Shown here piece by piece: positions 1-9,882 of a stretch of 64,000 nucleotides of DNA (within the stretch, counting starts at the first letter, position 1; every line of letters begins with the position of its first letter). Location: positions 1,922,001 through 1,986,000 of the forward strand of contig NZ_LN831029.1 of assembly GCF_001457475.1 (NCBI RefSeq). The letters run 5' to 3'. The stretch is from Achromobacter xylosoxidans (lineage in GTDB: Bacteria > Pseudomonadota > Gammaproteobacteria > Burkholderiales > Burkholderiaceae_B). The position numbers were made by a program, and so were the translations under genes. The notes beneath the pieces are model-generated. The model saw only the letters and a list, made by a program, of their open reading frames with translations. It ran no database searches and was not told the DNA's origin.

Positions 1-1
1 G

Positions 2-3000
2 GAAATCTGGATCAGCTACCTGGTCGGCGCGACGCTGTGGGTGGCGCCCAAGATGCTGACCACCGATCCGGAGGCGCTGCCCGATGCGCTGGCGCGCGAG
101 GGCGTGACCGTGCTGCACGCGGTGCCGACGCTGCTGGCGCTGTTCGCGCGCGACGTGCCGGGCCTGCGCATCGTCAACCTGGGCGGCGAGATGTGCCCGG
201 AGTTTCTGGTGCAGCGCTGGGCCACGCCCGGCCGGCGCCTGTTCAATACCTATGGTCCCACCGAGACCACCGTGTCGGCCAGCCTGGCCGAACTGCTGCC
301 CGGCCAGCGGGTGACCATCGGCACGCCGCTGCCCAACTACGGCATGCTGATCCGCGGCGAGGACGGCGCGGTGCTGCCGCAGGGCCAGACCGGCGAGCTC
401 TGTATCACCGGCCCGGGCGTGGCCGGCGGCTATCTGGGGCGCCCCGAACTGACAGCCGAGAAGTTCCTGGCCAACCCGCGTCCCAGCGGCGAACATGACA
501 CCCGCATGTACCGCAGCGGCGACCTGGCGCGCATCGACGAGAACGGCCAGATCCAGTGCCTGGGCCGCAGCGACGACCAGGTCAAGGTGCGCGGCTTTCG
601 CGTCGAACTGGGCGAGATCGAGGCCGCGCTGTACCGCCAGGCTGGCGTTGGCGCCGCCGCCGTGGTGCTGCGCGACCTGGCGGGCATCGACCAGCTGGTG
701 GCGTTCCTGACGCCGGAGGGCGATGTCCGTCTCGACCCGCACGCGCTGCGGGCGGCGCTGGCCGCCGAACTGCCGGCCTATATGATTCCGGCCCGTTTCG
801 AGCTGGTGGCCGAGGTGCCGCGCCTGACCTCGGGCAAGATCGACCGCAAGGCCTTGAAGGCGCGCGAACTGGCCACGGCGTCCGAGCCCAGCGGCGAGGA
901 TGACGTGCCGGTCTCGGCGGGCGAGCAGGTCCTGTTCGAGGCGCTGCGGCCACTCTTTCCGGGCCAGCCGCTGCGGCTGGCGAGCGATTTCTTCCGCGAC
1001 CTGGGCGGCCATTCGCTGCTGGCGGCGCGGCTGGTGTCGTCGTTGCGCAAGCATCCGCAGTTCTCGGCCCTGACCATGCACGAGCTCTACCAGCATTCGG
1101 TGCTGGGGGCGCTGGCGGCCCGGCTCGATGCGCTGGCGCTCGCTTCGGACGAGGTCCAGGCCCCGGCGGCCGAGGCAGCGGAGGTCGAGCGCGCGCCGCA
1201 GTGGCGCCGCTGGGCCTGCGGCCTGGCGCAGCTGGCGGTGCTGCCGCTGTTGATCGGCGTGCGCATGCTGATCTGGTTGACGCCGTTCTTCACTTACCAC
1301 TACTTCACCGGCGACGAGGGCGATTCGGTATGGCGCGCGGTGGCGCTGTCGATCGCCAGCTACCTGGCCTGCAACCTGCTCAGCTTTGGCGTGGCGGTGG
1401 TCTGCAAGTGGGGCATCCTGGGGCGACTCAAGGCCGGCCGCTATCCGCTCTATGGCTGGACCTTCTATCGCTGGTGGCTGGTCGACCGCATCCTCGACAT
1501 CCCGCCGGCTCACCTGCTGGCGGGCTCGCCGCTGCAGGCCTGGTACCTGCGGGCGCTGGGCGCGCGCATTGGCCGCGACACCGCCATCAGCCGCATTTCG
1601 GTGCGCGCCCCGGATCTGCTGACGGTGGCTGACGGCGCCAGCATCGGCGCCGCCGTCAACCTGGAGAACTTTGAAGTGCGCGGCGCGCATTGGGAGGTGG
1701 CGCCCATCGCGCTGGGCGCGAATGCCTACGTCGGCTCCTACGCGGTGGTGCAGGGCGACGTCGTGATCGAGGACGACGGCCGGCTCGAGGGCCTGTCTTC
1801 GCTGCCCGCCGGCGCCCGTATCCCGGCCGGCCAGATCTGGACCGGCGCGCCGGCGCGGCACGATCCGCAGGCGCGCGCCCCCGAGCTACCCGCGCGGCCG
1901 GCGCGCGAAGGACGCTGGGCGCGGCTGGACGTGCTGGCCTATGCGGCCGGCGGCACGCTGATCGCGGCCCTGTTCTTCATGCCCGTGTTCCCGAGTTTCG
2001 TGCTGATCGACTGGATCGACGCGCGCTGGCTGGACCTGATGGGCTCGCGCGTGTCCTGGCCCTACGCGTTCCTGGTCTACCTGTTGCTGGCGCTGCCGGC
2101 CAGCGCCTTGCTGCTGCTGCTGCTGACCGTGCTGGTGTCCGCGCTGTTGCGCTGGACGCTGCTGCCGCGCCTGGCCAGCGGCCGCTGGCCGGTGTATGGA
2201 CAGATCTACCTGCGGCGCTGGCTGACCAACCAGATCCAGGAATCCAGCCTGAGCGTGCTGCACGGCTTGTATGCGTCGATCTACGCCGGCACCTGGTACC
2301 GGCTGCTGGGCGCCAGGGTCGGGCGCGGCACCGAAATCTCGACCGCGATGGGCATCGTGCCCGACATGTTGACCCTGGGCCGCGACAGCTTCATCGCCGA
2401 CGGCGTGATGCTGGGCGACGAGGAGATCGACCGGGGCTGGATGACCATGCGGCCCACCGTCATCGGCAATCGCAGTTTCGTGGGCAACGGCGCCTATGTG
2501 CCGGACGGCTCGGTGCTGCCCGATGACGTGCTGATCGGCGTGCAGAGCCGGGCGCCGGCCAATGCCCGCATGGCCAGCGGCCAGACCTGGCTCGGCAATC
2601 CGCCGTTGGCGCTGCCGGCGCGCGAGCAGGCGGCCGGTTTTCCCGAGCACCTGACCTTCCGCCCCAGCCTGGGCCGCAAGGTCGCGCGCGGCGCGGTCGA
2701 GCTGATGCGCATGATCCTGCCGCTGGCGGTGGTGATCGCGGTGGGCTACCTGACGGTCATGAAGGTCATCCCGATCGCCGCGCGCGAGGGATTCCTGGCC
2801 GCCTTCGACGAGCTGATGCTGGCCGGGGTGCTCTACGGCGTCGGCACCTTCCTGTTCCTGGTGCTGCTCAAGTGGCTGCTGGTCGGCCGCTACCGGCCGC
2901 GCGCCGAGCCCATGTGGACGCCGTTCGTGTGGAAGAGCGAGGCCGTCACCAGCCTGTATGAATCGATCGCGGTGCCCAATTTCTTCAATTTCCTGCGCGC

Positions 3001-3352
3001 CACGCCCTGGCTGCCGCTGGCGCTGCGCTGCATGGGGGCGCGCATCGGCAAGCGCGTGTTCATGGACACCACCGACGTCACCGAGTACGACTGCGTATCA
3101 ATTGGGGACGATGCCGTCATGCACGCCTGGTCGGGCCCGCAGACCCACCTGTTCGAGGACCGCGTGATGAAAATCGGGCCGGTACGGATCGGCCATGGCG
3201 TCAACGTCGGGCCGCGCAGCACCATCCTGTACGACACCCGGGTCGAGGACGGCGCCCGGCTGGGACCGCTGACCCTGGTGCTCAAGGGCGAGAGCATCCC
3301 GGCTGGGCAGTCCTGGATGGGCAGCCCGGCCACGCCGTGGACGCGCCAATGA
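2..3352 (+). CDS. Pls/PosA-type nonribosomal polyamino-acid synthetase, 5'-truncated
   Basis: The reading frame is open to the left edge, so the N-terminus lies outside the window; 1116 residues are visible. It begins inside the adenylation domain just after core A4. Seen next are A5 (NTYGPTETT, near base 244), A7 (YRSGDLAR, near 509), A8 (GRSDDQVKVRGFRVELGEIE) and A10 (TSGKIDRK). A carrier domain follows, with LGGHSLL and the phosphopantetheine serine codon at 1013-1015. After that come three left-handed beta-helix (hexapeptide-repeat) domains, roughly at bases 1555-1860, 2305-2610 and 3030-3345, each preceded by a pair of hydrophobic segments (six in all). This A-T-(TM-LbH)x3 order is that of epsilon-poly-L-lysine synthetase relatives, which lack ordinary condensation and thioesterase domains. 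Inference: a membrane enzyme joining one amino acid into an isopeptide homopolymer. The substrate cannot be called because half of the specificity residues are off-window. Confidence 0.85.
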   Translation, partial: EIWISYLVGATLWVAPKMLTTDPEALPDALAREGVTVLHAVPTLLALFARDVPGLRIVNLGGEMCPEFLVQRWATPGRRLFNTYGPTETTVSASLAELLPGQRVTIGTPLPNYGMLIRGEDGAVLPQGQTGELCITGPGVAGGYLGRPELTAEKFLANPRPSGEHDTRMYRSGDLARIDENGQIQCLGRSDDQVKVRGFRVELGEIEAALYRQAGVGAAAVVLRDLAGIDQLVAFLTPEGDVRLDPHALRAALAAELPAYMIPARFELVAEVPRLTSGKIDRKALKARELATASEPSGEDDVPVSAGEQVLFEALRPLFPGQPLRLASDFFRDLGGHSLLAARLVSSLRKHPQFSALTMHELYQHSVLGALAARLDALALASDEVQAPAAEAAEVERAPQWRRWACGLAQLAVLPLLIGVRMLIWLTPFFTYHYFTGDEGDSVWRAVALSIASYLACNLLSFGVAVVCKWGILGRLKAGRYPLYGWTFYRWWLVDRILDIPPAHLLAGSPLQAWYLRALGARIGRDTAISRISVRAPDLLTVADGASIGAAVNLENFEVRGAHWEVAPIALGANAYVGSYAVVQGDVVIEDDGRLEGLSSLPAGARIPAGQIWTGAPARHDPQARAPELPARPAREGRWARLDVLAYAAGGTLIAALFFMPVFPSFVLIDWIDARWLDLMGSRVSWPYAFLVYLLLALPASALLLLLLTVLVSALLRWTLLPRLASGRWPVYGQIYLRRWLTNQIQESSLSVLHGLYASIYAGTWYRLLGARVGRGTEISTAMGIVPDMLTLGRDSFIADGVMLGDEEIDRGWMTMRPTVIGNRSFVGNGAYVPDGSVLPDDVLIGVQSRAPANARMASGQTWLGNPPLALPAREQAAGFPEHLTFRPSLGRKVARGAVELMRMILPLAVVIAVGYLTVMKVIPIAAREGFLAAFDELMLAGVLYGVGTFLFLVLLKWLLVGRYRPRAEPMWTPFVWKSEAVTSLYESIAVPNFFNFLRATPWLPLALRCMGARIGKRVFMDTTDVTEYDCVSIGDDAVMHAWSGPQTHLFEDRVMKIGPVRIGHGVNVGPRSTILYDTRVEDGARLGPLTLVLKGESIPAGQSWMGSPATPWTRQ

Positions 3353-3494
3353 GCCGGCAAGCGCCGGCACGCCCGGCGCCGGGGCGAGCGCGACGCGTAT
3401 TCTGACGGTCGGGGCAGGGCGGGCTGCGCTATACTTTGAAGGTTTTGTTGCCGCGCACCATGCGCCGGCCGTCTCTGCCCCGCAGGCCCCAAGC

Positions 3495-4097
3495 ATGCCC
3501 TTGCCACCGCCGGATTGTCCTCGCCAGCCGCTGCACACGCGTTCCATACGCGTGCAGTCGTATGCGCGCGATGACGGCAACTGGGACCTGGAGGCCGAAC
3601 TCATCGACGTCAAGGCGTACGATTTCCCCAAGCGCGACGGCGAGATGTTCAAGGCGGGGCAGCCCATCCACCATATGCACCTGCGCATCACCATCGATGG
3701 CGATTTCACCATCGTGGCGGCGCAGGCCGTCTATGATGCCGCGCCTTACGGCGAGCATTGCATGGCCATCGAATCCGCCTACGCTGACCTGATCGGCATG
3801 AACCTGCTCAAGGGGTTCCGCCGCCAGGTCAAGGAGCGCTTCGGCCATGTCGAGGGCTGTACGCACATGACCGAACTGTCGCAGGTGCTTCCCACCGCGG
3901 CGGTGCAGACCATGGCCAACCGCCGGCGGCAGGAAAGCAACCCGAACCGGCGTCCATTCCAACTGGACGGCTGTCATGCCCTGAGCACCGACGGCCCGGT
4001 GGTGGCTGAGCACTATCCCAAGTGGTACACCGGGGGCAGCGCTGAGGCATCGGCCGATTCGACCTCCGATTCACCTTCTCTTTCTCATACGTCCTGA
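3495..4097 (+). CDS. DUF2889 domain-containing protein
   Basis: A 200-residue soluble protein with no signal peptide or membrane segment. The core is the pattern I associate with DUF2889: an N-terminal RSIRVQSYARDDGNWDLEAE stretch, then LIDVKAYDFPKRDG, then HHMHLRITIDGDFTIV, and later GCTHMTEL. No catalytic role is established for this family. The last 25 residues are Ser/Thr/Ala-rich and look disordered. The gene sits 10 bases upstream of sucC, so it is likely co-transcribed with the succinyl-CoA synthetase genes. A TATACT hexamer at 3430-3435 is a plausible -10 but has no convincing -35. An upstream GTG or ATG start is possible, but the conserved part begins after this ATG. Confidence 0.8.
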   Translation: MPLPPPDCPRQPLHTRSIRVQSYARDDGNWDLEAELIDVKAYDFPKRDGEMFKAGQPIHHMHLRITIDGDFTIVAAQAVYDAAPYGEHCMAIESAYADLIGMNLLKGFRRQVKERFGHVEGCTHMTELSQVLPTAAVQTMANRRRQESNPNRRPFQLDGCHALSTDGPVVAEHYPKWYTGGSAEASADSTSDSPSLSHTS

Positions 4098-4107
4098 CAG
4101 GTAACAC

Positions 4108-5268
<1,161 letters not shown>

Positions 5269-5293
5269 AGAGAAAAAATCCAAGGATTCACAA

Positions 5294-6175
<882 letters not shown>

Positions 6176-6192
6176 GGTTGTCAGCCTGACCC

Positions 6193-6219
6193 AAAAGGCC
6201 CGCTTCGGCGGGCCTTTTT
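6193..6219 (+). terminator. Rho-independent terminator after sucCD
   Basis: An 11-bp stem pairs 6193-6203 (AAAAGGCCCGC) with 6208-6218 (GCGGGCCTTTT) around a TTCG tetraloop, and the 3' arm merges into a T run. This is textbook intrinsic terminator structure, placed directly after sucD. Confidence 0.95.
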
Positions 6220-6301
6220 CTTGCCCGCTCACCGCAGGGCCTAGGGGAAATCCCGCGTCCATGATGCGGCCGGGTGAAACATACGGAAAGCTGAACGAAA
6301 C

Positions 6302-6307
6302 TATAAT
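6302..6307 (+). promoter_or_regulatory. Perfect -10 box (TATAAT) of a terC promoter
   Basis: A consensus TATAAT lies 130 bases upstream of the first terC start and 83 bases downstream of the sucCD terminator, so this gene very likely has its own promoter. No good -35 box is visible at 16-18 bases, which may mean an activator or alternative upstream contacts. The 11-mer GAAAGCTGAAC at 6286-6296 just upstream recurs at 7135-7145 before the second terC gene, again next to an AT-rich -10-like stretch. Confidence 0.6.
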
Positions 6308-6355
6308 GAAAGAAATTCTGCACGTACCCAGCAAGAATGCCGTCGGGCTCGCACC

Positions 6356-6427
6356 AAGACGGTCAGTACGTCTTTTTGTCTTTTCCACCCATTCATTTGG
6401 TTTGTCCTAGGGGGATCACGTCCTAGG
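6356..6427 (+). promoter_or_regulatory. Structured leader of terC: weak terminator-like hairpin and paired CCTAGG repeats
   Basis: Two elements lie in the untranslated leader. First, AAGACG (6356-6361) can pair with CGTCTT (6369-6374), followed at once by a T run, resembling a weak intrinsic terminator. Second, GTCCTAGG occurs twice (6404-6411 and 6420-6427). Each contains the palindrome CCTAGG, so the copies can pair to form a hairpin that ends at the Shine-Dalgarno region before the start at 6438. A third CCTAGGGG lies upstream of the -10 at 6240-6247. The sequence does not match the yybP-ykoY manganese riboswitch as I know it. A regulatory role is inferred. Confidence 0.4.
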
Positions 6428-6437
6428 AAAGAGAGGT

Positions 6438-7136
6438 ATGGAACTCAGTTCAGCGGCATTCTGGTTAGCGTTGCTCCAGATCATTTGGGTCAACATTCTG
6501 CTGTCGGGCGACAACGCCGTGGTAATTGCGCTGGCCGCGCGCTCGCTGCCTCCGGCGCAGCAAAAGAAAGCGATCGTGATCGGCTCTGCCGCCGCGATCA
6601 TCATGCGTATCGTGCTGACGCTGGTCGCCGCCAAGCTGCTGATGCTGCCGTGGCTCAAGCTCATCGGCGCGTTGCTGCTGGTCTACATCGGCGTGACGCT
6701 GCTGTTGCCCGAAGGCGAAGAAGAGGGCGATGGCAAGACCCACGGCAATCTGCTGACCGCAATCCGCACTATCATGATTGCCGACCTCGTGATGAGCCTG
6801 GACAACGTGGTGGCCGTGGCCGCCGCGGCCATGGGCGACACGACCCTGCTGGTGCTGGGCCTGGCGATCAGTATTCCGCTGGTCATTTTCGGCAGCACGC
6901 TGCTGCTCAAGGTCATCGAGCGCTTCCCCCTCATTGTCTGGGTGGGCGCGGCGCTGCTCGGGTTCATCGCCGGCGAACTGCTGGTGGGCGATCCGGCCCT
7001 GCAGGAGCCGGTGGCGCGCATCGACGCGGCCCTGGGCGTGACGCAGCACAGTTTCGCCCTCATGACCGGCGCGATGGGTGCGCTGCTGGTCCTGGCAATT
7101 GGCAAAGTTTTGTTGATGCGCCAGAAAGCTGACTGA
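6438..7136 (+). CDS. TerC-family integral membrane protein (copy 1)
   Basis: 232 residues with about seven hydrophobic segments. It has the two TerC-family signatures: SGDNAVVIALAAR near the N-terminus and SLDNVVAVAAA in mid-protein. Their aspartates are the presumed metal-coordinating residues. Family members include TerC, Alx and YceF/MeeF types. Some export manganese or metallate exoenzymes during secretion; others have no known job. GAGAGG sits just upstream of ATG 6438. A second TerC gene follows in the same direction, so the pair looks like a tandem duplication with divergence. No tellurite-resistance genes are nearby, so a tellurite role is not supported. Confidence 0.9.
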   Translation: MELSSAAFWLALLQIIWVNILLSGDNAVVIALAARSLPPAQQKKAIVIGSAAAIIMRIVLTLVAAKLLMLPWLKLIGALLLVYIGVTLLLPEGEEEGDGKTHGNLLTAIRTIMIADLVMSLDNVVAVAAAAMGDTTLLVLGLAISIPLVIFGSTLLLKVIERFPLIVWVGAALLGFIAGELLVGDPALQEPVARIDAALGVTQHSFALMTGAMGALLVLAIGKVLLMRQKAD

Positions 7137-7145
7137 AAGCTGAAC
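7135..7145 (+). repeat. Second copy of GAAAGCTGAAC, overlapping the first terC stop
   Basis: This 11-mer is identical to 6286-6296 upstream of the first terC. Here it overlaps the TGA stop and is preceded at once by a near-copy, GAAAGCTGAC, at 7124-7133. An AT-rich TAATAT stretch follows, so both copies stand just 5' of a potential -10. It may be a shared regulator site or the trace of the duplication that made the two genes. Confidence 0.35.
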
Positions 7146-7199
7146 TACAATAATATGTTGTTTTGAATGGGCCCGCCCGCGCCAGGCGCGCGGCGGGCT

Positions 7200-7226
7200 G
7201 GCCGGCACGGGGCCGGCCTTTATTTT
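7200..7226 (+). terminator. Terminator or attenuator hairpin between the two terC genes
   Basis: GGCCGGC (7200-7206) pairs with GCCGGCC (7212-7218) around ACGGG, followed by TTTATTTT. It lies 25 bases before the second terC start. Either it ends transcription of the first gene or it sits in the leader of the second as an attenuator. Confidence 0.75.
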
Positions 7227-7250
7227 GATAAATGCCTTCGGGGGTTCAAA

Positions 7251-7970
7251 TTGCTTGAGTTTTTCCAGACGCTGAGTTGGGCAGCGGTATTCCAGATCAT
7301 CCTCATCGACATCCTGCTCGGTGGCGACAACGCGGTGGTGATCGCGCTGGCGTGCCGCAACCTGGAGCCCAAGCAACGCATGCAGGGCATCCTGTGGGGC
7401 ACCGCCGGCGCCATCCTGCTGCGCGTGGTCCTGATCGCCTTCGCGCTGACCCTGCTGTCGATCCCGTTCCTGAAGGTGGTGGGCGGCGCGTTGCTGGTGT
7501 GGATCGGCGTCAAGCTGCTGATCCCCGAAGACGACGCCCATGGCAACGTGAAGGGCGGGACGTCCATCATCAGCGCCATCAAGACCATCATCATCGCGGA
7601 CTTCGTGATGAGCCTGGACAACGTCATCGCCATTGCCGGCGCTGCCCAGAACGCCCACGCCGATCACCAGATCGGCCTGGTGATCTTCGGCCTGATCGTG
7701 AGCGTGCCCATCATCATCTGGGGCAGCACGCTGGTCCTGAAGCTGATCGACCGCTACCCGCTGGTGGTGACCTTCGGCGCGGCGTTGCTGGGCTGGATCG
7801 CGGGCGGCATGCTGGTTACGGACGTGTTTGTCGAAAGTCAATTCGGCGTCCAGCCCACTGCGGTTAAAATCGGCGTAGAAATCTTCGGCGCCTTGCTCGT
7901 TGTTGTCCTTGGACGGTGGCTGGCAAGCCGCAAAACCGCCTCCAAGGAATCCGTACATGAGTCTGCGTAG
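7251..7970 (+). CDS. TerC-family integral membrane protein (copy 2), TTG start
   Basis: 239 residues with the same layout as copy 1: GGDNAVVIALACR and SLDNVIAIAGA carry the conserved Asp-Asn pairs among about seven membrane segments. The frame is open back to 7167, but that upstream part runs through the terminator hairpin at 7200-7226. The N-terminus aligned with copy 1 begins at TTG 7251, seven bases after a GGGGG Shine-Dalgarno. I therefore call TTG 7251 as the start. The last 14 bases overlap a small membrane ORF at 7957. Confidence 0.88.
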   Translation: MLEFFQTLSWAAVFQIILIDILLGGDNAVVIALACRNLEPKQRMQGILWGTAGAILLRVVLIAFALTLLSIPFLKVVGGALLVWIGVKLLIPEDDAHGNVKGGTSIISAIKTIIIADFVMSLDNVIAIAGAAQNAHADHQIGLVIFGLIVSVPIIIWGSTLVLKLIDRYPLVVTFGAALLGWIAGGMLVTDVFVESQFGVQPTAVKIGVEIFGALLVVVLGRWLASRKTASKESVHESA

Positions 7971-8079
7971 ATCCGCCGATCCCCAGCAATCCGAATCAGG
8001 CCTGAGCCTCCTGCAGGGCCTGTTCGTGCTGGCCATCCTCGGGGTCGTGGCGACGGTCATCGTCTCCAACTTCGTTTGA
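7957..8079 (+). CDS. Small membrane protein of 40 residues between terC and hemC
   Basis: ATG 7957 overlaps the end of the second terC by 14 bases and the frame ends at TGA 8077-8079. The product is a polar N-terminus (MSLRRSADPQQSESG), then one strongly hydrophobic segment of about 22 residues (LSLLQGLFVLAILGVVATVI), then a short tail, SNFV. This looks like a single-pass inner-membrane protein. It exactly fills the gap up to the hemC start at 8089, consistent with translational coupling. It matches no family I know; coding status rests on the fit, the hydrophobic design and the GC-rich third positions. Confidence 0.5.
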   Translation: MSLRRSADPQQSESGLSLLQGLFVLAILGVVATVIVSNFV

Positions 8080-8088
8080 TGGCGCGAC

Positions 8089-9033
8089 GTGTCGCTACCG
8101 CAACGCTTGGTCATCGCGACCCGCGCCAGCCGGCTTGCCCTGTGGCAAGCCGAGCATGTGCGCGATCGGCTGCGCACGCTGTATCCGGCGTGCGCGGTTG
8201 AGCTTCTCACCCTGACGACCCGAGGCGACCAGATCCTCGATCGCACCCTCTCCAAGGTGGGTGGCAAGGGACTCTTCGTCAAGGAACTCGAAACCGCCTT
8301 GCTCGACGGCCGCGCCGATCTGGCCGTGCATTGCCTGAAGGACATGCCGGTCGACATGCAGGCCCCGTTCGAGCTGTGCGCGGTGCTCGATCGCGCCGAT
8401 CCGCGCGACGCCTTCGTCTCCAACCGCTACGCCACGCTGGCCGACCTGCCGGCCGGCGCGGTCGTCGGCACCTCCAGCCTGCGCCGCGAATCGCAGATCC
8501 GCGCGCGCTATCCGCAGTTGCTGGTCAAGCCGCTGCGCGGCAACCTCGACACCCGCCTGGGCAAGCTCGATCGCGGTGAATACGACGCCATCGTGCTGGC
8601 CGCGGCCGGCCTGAACCGGCTCGGCCTGACCGACCGCATCAGCAGCCTGCTCGATCCCGCCGAAAGCCTGCCGGCGGCCGGGCAGGGCGCGCTGACCATC
8701 GAAATCCGTGACGATCGCGACGATATGCGCGCCTGGCTGGCGCCGCTGAACGACGCGGGCGCCACGTCGATTTCGCTGGCCGAGCGCGCCGTGTCGCGCC
8801 GGCTGGGCGGTTCCTGTCAGGTGCCGCTGGCGGCCTACGCTGAAATCGCCGATGACACCCTGACGCTGCGCGCATTGGTGGCGTCGCCCGATGGCACGCG
8901 CATGCTGCGCGCCCACGGCAGCGGCCCGGTGGCCCAGGCCCAGGCGATCGGCGAGGCGGTCGCCGCCGAGCTGTTCGACGCCGGCGCCCAGGCCATCCTC
9001 GACGAACTGCAGCAAGACGCCGCCCCCGAGTGA
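8089..9033 (+). CDS. hemC: Porphobilinogen deaminase (hydroxymethylbilane synthase)
   Basis: 314 residues starting at GTG with [20 protein letters not shown], the usual HemC N-terminus. It joins four porphobilinogen molecules into hydroxymethylbilane in haem synthesis. Key features seen are [28 protein letters not shown] and [12 protein letters not shown]; Cys243 in the last one (codon 8815-8817) carries the dipyrromethane cofactor. No strong Shine-Dalgarno precedes the GTG, so coupling to the small ORF ending 9 bases upstream is plausible. hemD starts inside the hemC stop codon. Confidence 0.96.
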   Translation: MSLPQRLVIATRASRLALWQAEHVRDRLRTLYPACAVELLTLTTRGDQILDRTLSKVGGKGLFVKELETALLDGRADLAVHCLKDMPVDMQAPFELCAVLDRADPRDAFVSNRYATLADLPAGAVVGTSSLRRESQIRARYPQLLVKPLRGNLDTRLGKLDRGEYDAIVLAAAGLNRLGLTDRISSLLDPAESLPAAGQGALTIEIRDDRDDMRAWLAPLNDAGATSISLAERAVSRRLGGSCQVPLAAYAEIADDTLTLRALVASPDGTRMLRAHGSGPVAQAQAIGEAVAAELFDAGAQAILDELQQDAAPE

Positions 9034-9845
9034 TGGAAAGGGCCGCCGCCCGAGCGTCGCGCGTGGCCGTGCTGACACGGCCCGCGGGCCGCAATGAGGC
9101 GCTGGCCGACCGTCTGCGTGCCGCCGGCTGGACGCCTTGCGTCCTGCCGGCGCTTGCCATCCACGCCTTGCCGGTGGCCGCGGACGACCTGCCGCGGCCG
9201 GCCGACCATGACATGGTGGTGTTCGTCAGCGGCAATGCCGCCCGGCAGTACCTGGACCAGCTGGCGCGCATCGGAGCCTGCACGGCCTGGCCGCGGCAGG
9301 TGGTCGTCGCCACGGTCGGGCCGGCCAGCGCGGCGGGGCTGCGGGAAATGCCCGGTTTTGGCGCGAATACAACAGTTCTGCACCCTGGGGACGAGGCCGC
9401 CAGCCATGACTCCGAAGCCCTCTGGGAGGTCCTTCGCGGGCTGCCACGGCTGCCCGCCCGGGTTCTGCTGGTCCGCGGCACGCAGGGGCGTGACTGGCTG
9501 GGCGACAAATTGGCGGGGCATGGCGTTGTCGTGACACGTCATGCGGCCTATGCGCGGTCTCCCGCGCAATGGGACGAATCCGAGCTGTCGCGCCTGCGGC
9601 GCTGGGCTGCGGAAGGCGTTTTCCCCACCTGGCTCATCACCAGCGGGGAGGGCGCGGACGCGGTGCGCGCGCAACTGCGGGCCGCGGGGCTGGCCGACTG
9701 GTGGCAGCGCTGCCGCTTCGTCCTGACCCATCCCTCGCTCGGCGCCCGCGTGCCCGCACCGGCCGGTGGAGCCGGGCAGCAGGCAATGGTAAAAATCTGC
9801 ATGCCCAACGACGAGTCGATTTTCCAGGCTTTTGTTGCTGCTTGA
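9033..9845 (+). CDS. hemD: Uroporphyrinogen-III synthase
   Basis: 270 residues from ATG 9033, which overlaps the hemC TGA as TGATG; GTG 9030 in the same frame is an alternative. It has the two-lobed HemD pattern: N-terminal VAVLTRPAGRNEALADRLR, then VFVSGNAARQYLD, a central VLLVRGTQGRDWLGDKL, and C-terminal WLITSGEGADAVRAQL. It cyclises hydroxymethylbilane with inversion of ring D. HemD sequences diverge quickly, so the position after hemC and before hemX is the strongest support. The stop lies 37 bases before the hemX start. Confidence 0.9.
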   Translation: MERAAARASRVAVLTRPAGRNEALADRLRAAGWTPCVLPALAIHALPVAADDLPRPADHDMVVFVSGNAARQYLDQLARIGACTAWPRQVVVATVGPASAAGLREMPGFGANTTVLHPGDEAASHDSEALWEVLRGLPRLPARVLLVRGTQGRDWLGDKLAGHGVVVTRHAAYARSPAQWDESELSRLRRWAAEGVFPTWLITSGEGADAVRAQLRAAGLADWWQRCRFVLTHPSLGARVPAPAGGAGQQAMVKICMPNDESIFQAFVAA

Positions 9846-9882
9846 TTCGTTGCTTCGGACTGACACCGAATACAATCGCGTC

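Noticed and set aside
6240..6437. Possible yybP-ykoY manganese riboswitch before terC
   Set aside because: The conserved blocks I know for that class (GGGGAGTAG and the CGTCAACA region) are absent. I kept only the hairpin and CCTAGG repeats.
6438..7970. Tellurite-resistance operon
   Set aside because: Only TerC-family proteins are present; terA, terB, terD, terE and terZ are missing, so a tellurite call is not supported.
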